Source: Treponema sp.
GTDB lineage: Bacteria > Spirochaetota > Spirochaetia > Treponematales > Treponemataceae
DNA length: 64,000 nucleotides
Direction: 5' to 3'
Assembly (NCBI GenBank): GCA_017470605.1
Contig: JAFUYH010000043.1
Coordinates: forward strand, 49,387 to 113,386
The position numbers and the translations under genes were made by a program. The notes beneath the pieces were generated by a model. It did not search any database and was not told the origin of the DNA. It worked only from the letters and a program-made list of their open reading frames with translations. Positions 60,848 through 64,000 of this stretch are shown piece after piece (the first letter of the stretch is position 1; the number at the start of each line of letters is the position of its first letter).

Positions 60848-62452
60848 TTATATATTTTCAACAGCTGACTTTTCAATAGCCAGGCCTTTCATATAGCGTT
60901 CAAACCAGATATTGAATGATTCAACAAGTTCTGCTTCCGGCTCTTCTGTAGTTTTCCTGCATGAAGAAAATACCTTTTTGTTTAAGAAGTCTGGAAGAGA
61001 ATCTTTCTTTTCTTCTATGCTATAGGCAGCTAAAAGTGCCATTCCCCAAGGGCCGCCTTCGCCTGCAGTTTCCATGGCGCTTACCTTTGTCTTGATTCCG
61101 GCTGCCATGTATTTTAAGCCTGCCTGAGTCTTAAAGTAGCCGCCTGCACCTGTCATGCTTTTTACGGGAACTTTTTCTTCATCATAAAGAATGTTCATGC
61201 CGGCTCTGAGTGCGCCCAGAGAAGCAAACATCTGAACTCGCATAAAGTTTGCAATTGTAAATCTTGCGTTTTCTGAGCGGGCAAAAAGCGGGCGTCCGCT
61301 TGTAAAGCCTGTGATTGTTTCGCCGGAAAGATAGTTGTAGGCAAGAAGTCCTCCGCAGTCCTTATCAGCTTCCAGAGACTTTGTAATCAGTTTGTCATAG
61401 TATTCGCCTGTCTTTACTTTTCCGCCAAGACCAAGAGTGTCTACAACTTCTTCAAAAAGAGAAATCCAGTAGTTGTGCTCGCCTGTACAGTTGTTGGCAT
61501 GAACCATGGCAACTGGAAGTCCGTCAGGGGTGGTTACGATGTCAATAATGCCCGGGTAAGATTTCTTCAAATCTTTTTTAAGAACGACCATGCTGAAAAC
61601 AGAAGTTCCTGCAGAAATATTTCCAGTTTCTGCTTCTACAGAATTTGTCGCAGCCATACCAGTTCCTGCATCTCCTTCCGGCGGGCAGAACGGAATGCCT
61701 TCTTCAAGGTCTCCTGCAGGATCCAGAAACCTGGCTCCTTCTGCAGTAAGTTTTCCGGCGGCATCTCCTGCAAGCAGAACTTCAGGGAAAACAGATTTTA
61801 CTGTAATGCCAAGAGCCTTTACAGCAGGAATTGCGTCAAACTTTTCTGCAAAGGCTTTCTTGTAGTCGGCCTTTTTCCCGTCTGCAGAAAGTTCAACCGG
61901 GAACATTCCCGAAGCGTCTCCTACACCAATTACCTTGCAGCCTGTAAGCTTCCAGTGAATGTAAGCGGCCAGAGTATAAACCTTTGTGATTTTAGAAATA
62001 TGCTCTTCCTTATTCAAAATTGCCTGATAAAGGTGGCTTGCAGACCATCTTTCTGGAACTGGGAAGCCGAACATATCAGAAAGTTCTTTTGAAGCCTGGG
62101 CAGTAATTGTGTTGCGCCAGGTTCTGAATGGAACCAGTAGATTATCGTCTTTATCAAAGGCAAGATATCCGTGCATCATGGCAGAAATTCCGCCTGCCTT
62201 GAATTTTTTTAATGTAATTCCATATTTTTCTTTTACGTCTTTTTTTAAGTCTGCATAGCAGGACTGCAGGCCTTCGTGAATCTGAGAAAGAGGATAAGTC
62301 CAGATTCCATTATCAAGAGTGTTTTCCCAGGTATAGGAGCCGCCTGCAATAGGTTCGTATTTTTCATTAATCAGCACTGCTTTAATACGGGTAGAGCCGA
62401 ATTCAATTCCCAGAACTGCGTTTCCGCTTTCAATTAAGACTTTGTTTTCCAT
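60848..62452 (-). CDS. FGGY-family carbohydrate kinase, ribulokinase-like
   Basis: The 534-residue ASKHA kinase has the phosphate-1 motif VLGIEFGSTRIKAVLI, AMMHGYLAFD, GDASGMFPV, GDAGTGMAATNSV, GNISAGTSVFSMV and adenosine motif MTGAGGYFKTQAGL. araD lies 117 bp downstream, which makes L-ribulose the likely substrate. Sequence alone does not exclude xylulose or another ketose. The start has AAGGGA about 12 nt upstream. Confidence 0.87.
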   Translation of the reverse strand: MENKVLIESGNAVLGIEFGSTRIKAVLINEKYEPIAGGSYTWENTLDNGIWTYPLSQIHEGLQSCYADLKKDVKEKYGITLKKFKAGGISAMMHGYLAFDKDDNLLVPFRTWRNTITAQASKELSDMFGFPVPERWSASHLYQAILNKEEHISKITKVYTLAAYIHWKLTGCKVIGVGDASGMFPVELSADGKKADYKKAFAEKFDAIPAVKALGITVKSVFPEVLLAGDAAGKLTAEGARFLDPAGDLEEGIPFCPPEGDAGTGMAATNSVEAETGNISAGTSVFSMVVLKKDLKKSYPGIIDIVTTPDGLPVAMVHANNCTGEHNYWISLFEEVVDTLGLGGKVKTGEYYDKLITKSLEADKDCGGLLAYNYLSGETITGFTSGRPLFARSENARFTIANFMRVQMFASLGALRAGMNILYDEEKVPVKSMTGAGGYFKTQAGLKYMAAGIKTKVSAMETAGEGGPWGMALLAAYSIEEKKDSLPDFLNKKVFSSCRKTTEEPEAELVESFNIWFERYMKGLAIEKSAVENI

Positions 62453-62516
62453 AAGTTCTATAATCCCTTTTTAGTTAATCATTTAACCTAAGATTATATA
62501 GCGATTTCAGTTTATT

Positions 62517-62540
62517 TTCTACTTAAAAATATGCTACAAT
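62517..62540 (+). promoter_or_regulatory. Putative leaderless promoter of the serine hydrolase
   Basis: TACAAT at 62535-62540 lies 6 nt before the ATG at 62547; an AT-rich TTTATT about 18 bp earlier is a weak -35. The seventh base after the -10 is the A of the ATG, and there is no ribosome site. Confidence 0.45.
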
Positions 62541-62546
62541 ATAAAT

Positions 62547-63773
62547 ATGAATTTGGAACATTTGAACAATATACAGAGCGTAATGGATTCTGCCGTTGAA
62601 AATAAAAAAATTGCAGGCTTGAATCTGATGATTTATAAGGATGATAAAAAGATTGGTTACTGGCAGTCCGGCTATTCTGATGTAGAAAATAAAAAGCCAT
62701 TTGCCCGTGATACTATCTGCCGCATGTATTCCATGACAAAGACCGTTACAGCGGCAGCGGCTCTTTCTTTAATAGAAAAAGGAAAAATTGATATAGGAGA
62801 GGAAGTCTGGCGCTATCTTCCATTTTTTAAGAATCTTACAGTCTGTGATGAAAGCGGCAAGGGACGTAACGGAAAGGCAAGACCTGCTTCCCGACCTATC
62901 CTTGTTCAGGATCTTTTGAACATGACCAGCGGCTATACTTACGGAGCCTGGTGGGATGGAGCCCCTCTGGGAGAGCATCTTACTTCTGATTTGGTGGCCG
63001 AACTGAATCACGATGCGGACGGAATTTTCAGCATTTCTACCATGGATGTGGCAGAAAGGCTTTCAAAGATTCCTGTAAGTTTTGAACCGGGCAGGGGCTA
63101 TTGTTATGGTTTTTCAGCCGATATTCTGGGAGCACTGATACAGACTGTAAGCGGCATGAAATACAGTGAATTCCTTAAAAAGACGATTTTTGAACCTCTT
63201 GGAATGAAGGATACTGCCTTTTATGTTCCTCAGGAAAAGCAGTCAAGGCTTTCAAAAGTTTATTCTTCGGTAGAAAAAGATGATTTTGGAAAGAGGGAAT
63301 TACTTCCTTTTGAAAGTCCTAACCTTGGAATCCAGCATAAAATGAATCATGAACCTTCTTTTGAAAGCGGTGGAGCAGGCCTTTGTAGTACAGTTGATGA
63401 TTATATGAGGTTCGTCCGTATGCTTACTAATGGCGGTGAACTTGAAGGGCATAGAATACTTCAGAAAAAAACTGTTGAATTTATAGCCCGGGCAAGGTTG
63501 CGTTCAGATTTGCAGGAAGCCTTTGACAGGGGGATGGAGCATCTTTCAGGCTATACATACTGCAATCTGATGAGGGTTGCAGTTGAACCTGGTAAATGCA
63601 AGGCTCTTACAGAAGAAGGGGAATTCGGCTGGGATGGCTGGCTTGGGCCTTATCTTTCTGTTGATATTAAAAACACTCTGGCAGTAGTAATGACAATGCA
63701 GATGACTAATGCAGGCACAACAGATACCACACGCAGAATTAAGAATATAATTTATTCTTCTCTTGCAGATTAA
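62547..63773 (+). CDS. Serine hydrolase of the beta-lactamase/PBP-like family
   Basis: The 408-residue protein has the class C fold motifs: SMTKTVTAAAALSLI (SxxK, about residue 60) and RGYCYGFSADILG (Tyr motif). The third motif is not a clear KTG. No signal peptide is seen, so it is likely a cytoplasmic esterase, amidase or peptidase rather than an antibiotic-resistance lactamase. The substrate is unknown. Single gene, divergent from the sugar kinase. Confidence 0.85.
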   Translation: MNLEHLNNIQSVMDSAVENKKIAGLNLMIYKDDKKIGYWQSGYSDVENKKPFARDTICRMYSMTKTVTAAAALSLIEKGKIDIGEEVWRYLPFFKNLTVCDESGKGRNGKARPASRPILVQDLLNMTSGYTYGAWWDGAPLGEHLTSDLVAELNHDADGIFSISTMDVAERLSKIPVSFEPGRGYCYGFSADILGALIQTVSGMKYSEFLKKTIFEPLGMKDTAFYVPQEKQSRLSKVYSSVEKDDFGKRELLPFESPNLGIQHKMNHEPSFESGGAGLCSTVDDYMRFVRMLTNGGELEGHRILQKKTVEFIARARLRSDLQEAFDRGMEHLSGYTYCNLMRVAVEPGKCKALTEEGEFGWDGWLGPYLSVDIKNTLAVVMTMQMTNAGTTDTTRRIKNIIYSSLAD

Positions 63774-63830
63774 ATGAAGCTTCATTGCGGGCTATGTAAT
63801 CAGGGCAAACGCATTATAAAAGAGCTGAAA

Positions 63831-63873
63831 CTGTAAAAAGTGCTACCACTGCACGTTCCTGCACTTTTTACAG
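63831..63873. terminator. Stem-loop after the serine hydrolase
   Basis: Perfect 13-bp arms (63831-63843 with 63861-63873) around a 17-base loop, 57 bp after the stop. No strong T tail. The remaining 127 bases to the window end contain a GCATTATAATGC palindrome and no supportable gene. Confidence 0.5.
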
Positions 63874-64000
63874 GACAGACGCATTATAATGCAGTGCTCT
63901 GTAAAATCTGATGGATGGCAGTGAAACCGAGGCTGAAAAGGCTTTGAGATTTTTGGCGACTGCCATAGAAGAAATCCGAGGATTTTTGCCTGCAAAAACC

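Noticed and set aside
62547..63773. Antibiotic-resistance beta-lactamase
   Set aside because: It has SxxK but no signal peptide and no clear KTG motif; a general serine hydrolase is the safer call.
63900..64000. Start of a further gene at the window end
   Set aside because: Short open frames on both strands lack ribosome sites and recognisable motifs.

Overview
The window looks like ordinary chromosome from a spirochaete of the genus Treponema, probably a gut or rumen commensal rather than T. pallidum. Three things support this. The flagellar genes follow the treponemal order: flgN-flgK-flgL-fliW-csrA in one block, and two flaB flagellins with flaG, fliD, a PilZ protein, tsaE and tsaB in another. 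There are many Spirochaete-type lipoproteins and signal-peptide proteins. Base composition is moderately AT-rich. I see no prophage, insertion sequence, CRISPR array or rRNA. The species call is inference from gene content and order only.

Layout. 1-8.1 kb (minus strand): 5' part of smc, an EAL/GGDEF protein, a glycosyltransferase overlapping a DEAD-box helicase, clpX and clpP. 8.2-9.9 kb: tig and two identical tRNA-Gly genes. 10-15.1 kb: a chemoreceptor, tRNA-Leu, a putative outer-membrane protein, a tRNA Lys-His-Arg cluster with a terminator after each gene, and two small lipoproteins. 15.1-19.5 kb (plus): sigma-28-driven flgN-flgK-flgL-fliW-csrA. 19.5-29.3 kb (minus): tsaB, tsaE, PilZ protein, fliD, flaG, two flagellins with a flagellin scrap between them, rdgB and a sigma-like protein. 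29.5-32.3 kb: tRNA-Met, a lipoprotein, a small secreted protein and a DHH phosphoesterase. 32.3-36.3 kb (minus): anaerobic ribonucleotide reductase (nrdG, a glycyl-radical/glutaredoxin fusion, nrdD, nrdR). 36.5-43.1 kb: lnt, a galactokinase-like kinase, surE and two TPR proteins. 43.1-50.7 kb (minus): a DNA polymerase IV fused in frame to a giant beta-barrel protein, coupled to a membrane protein. 50.8-56.1 kb (plus): an unknown cytoplasmic protein, a lipoprotein, trmB, ligA and a membrane-anchored protein. 56.1-62.5 kb (minus): an M23 peptidase, recJ, recO, araD and an FGGY sugar kinase. 62.5-63.8 kb: a serine hydrolase.

Main points of interest. (1) The class III ribonucleotide reductase appears split. 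The 705-residue NrdD ends just after its zinc motif, and the glycyl-radical loop sits on a separate 179-residue protein fused to a glutaredoxin-like domain. Each transcription unit has a pair of NrdR-box-like sites with the same 43-bp spacing. (2) One 1906-codon frame joins DinB to an outer-membrane barrel with an internal signal peptide and no stop between them. (3) Seven genes lack a Shine-Dalgarno sequence and have a -10 box only 6-9 nt before the start codon, which suggests common leaderless transcription. (4) The flagellin region carries a CsrA/FliW gene pair elsewhere in the window, a structured flaB leader and an orphan flagellin C-terminus.
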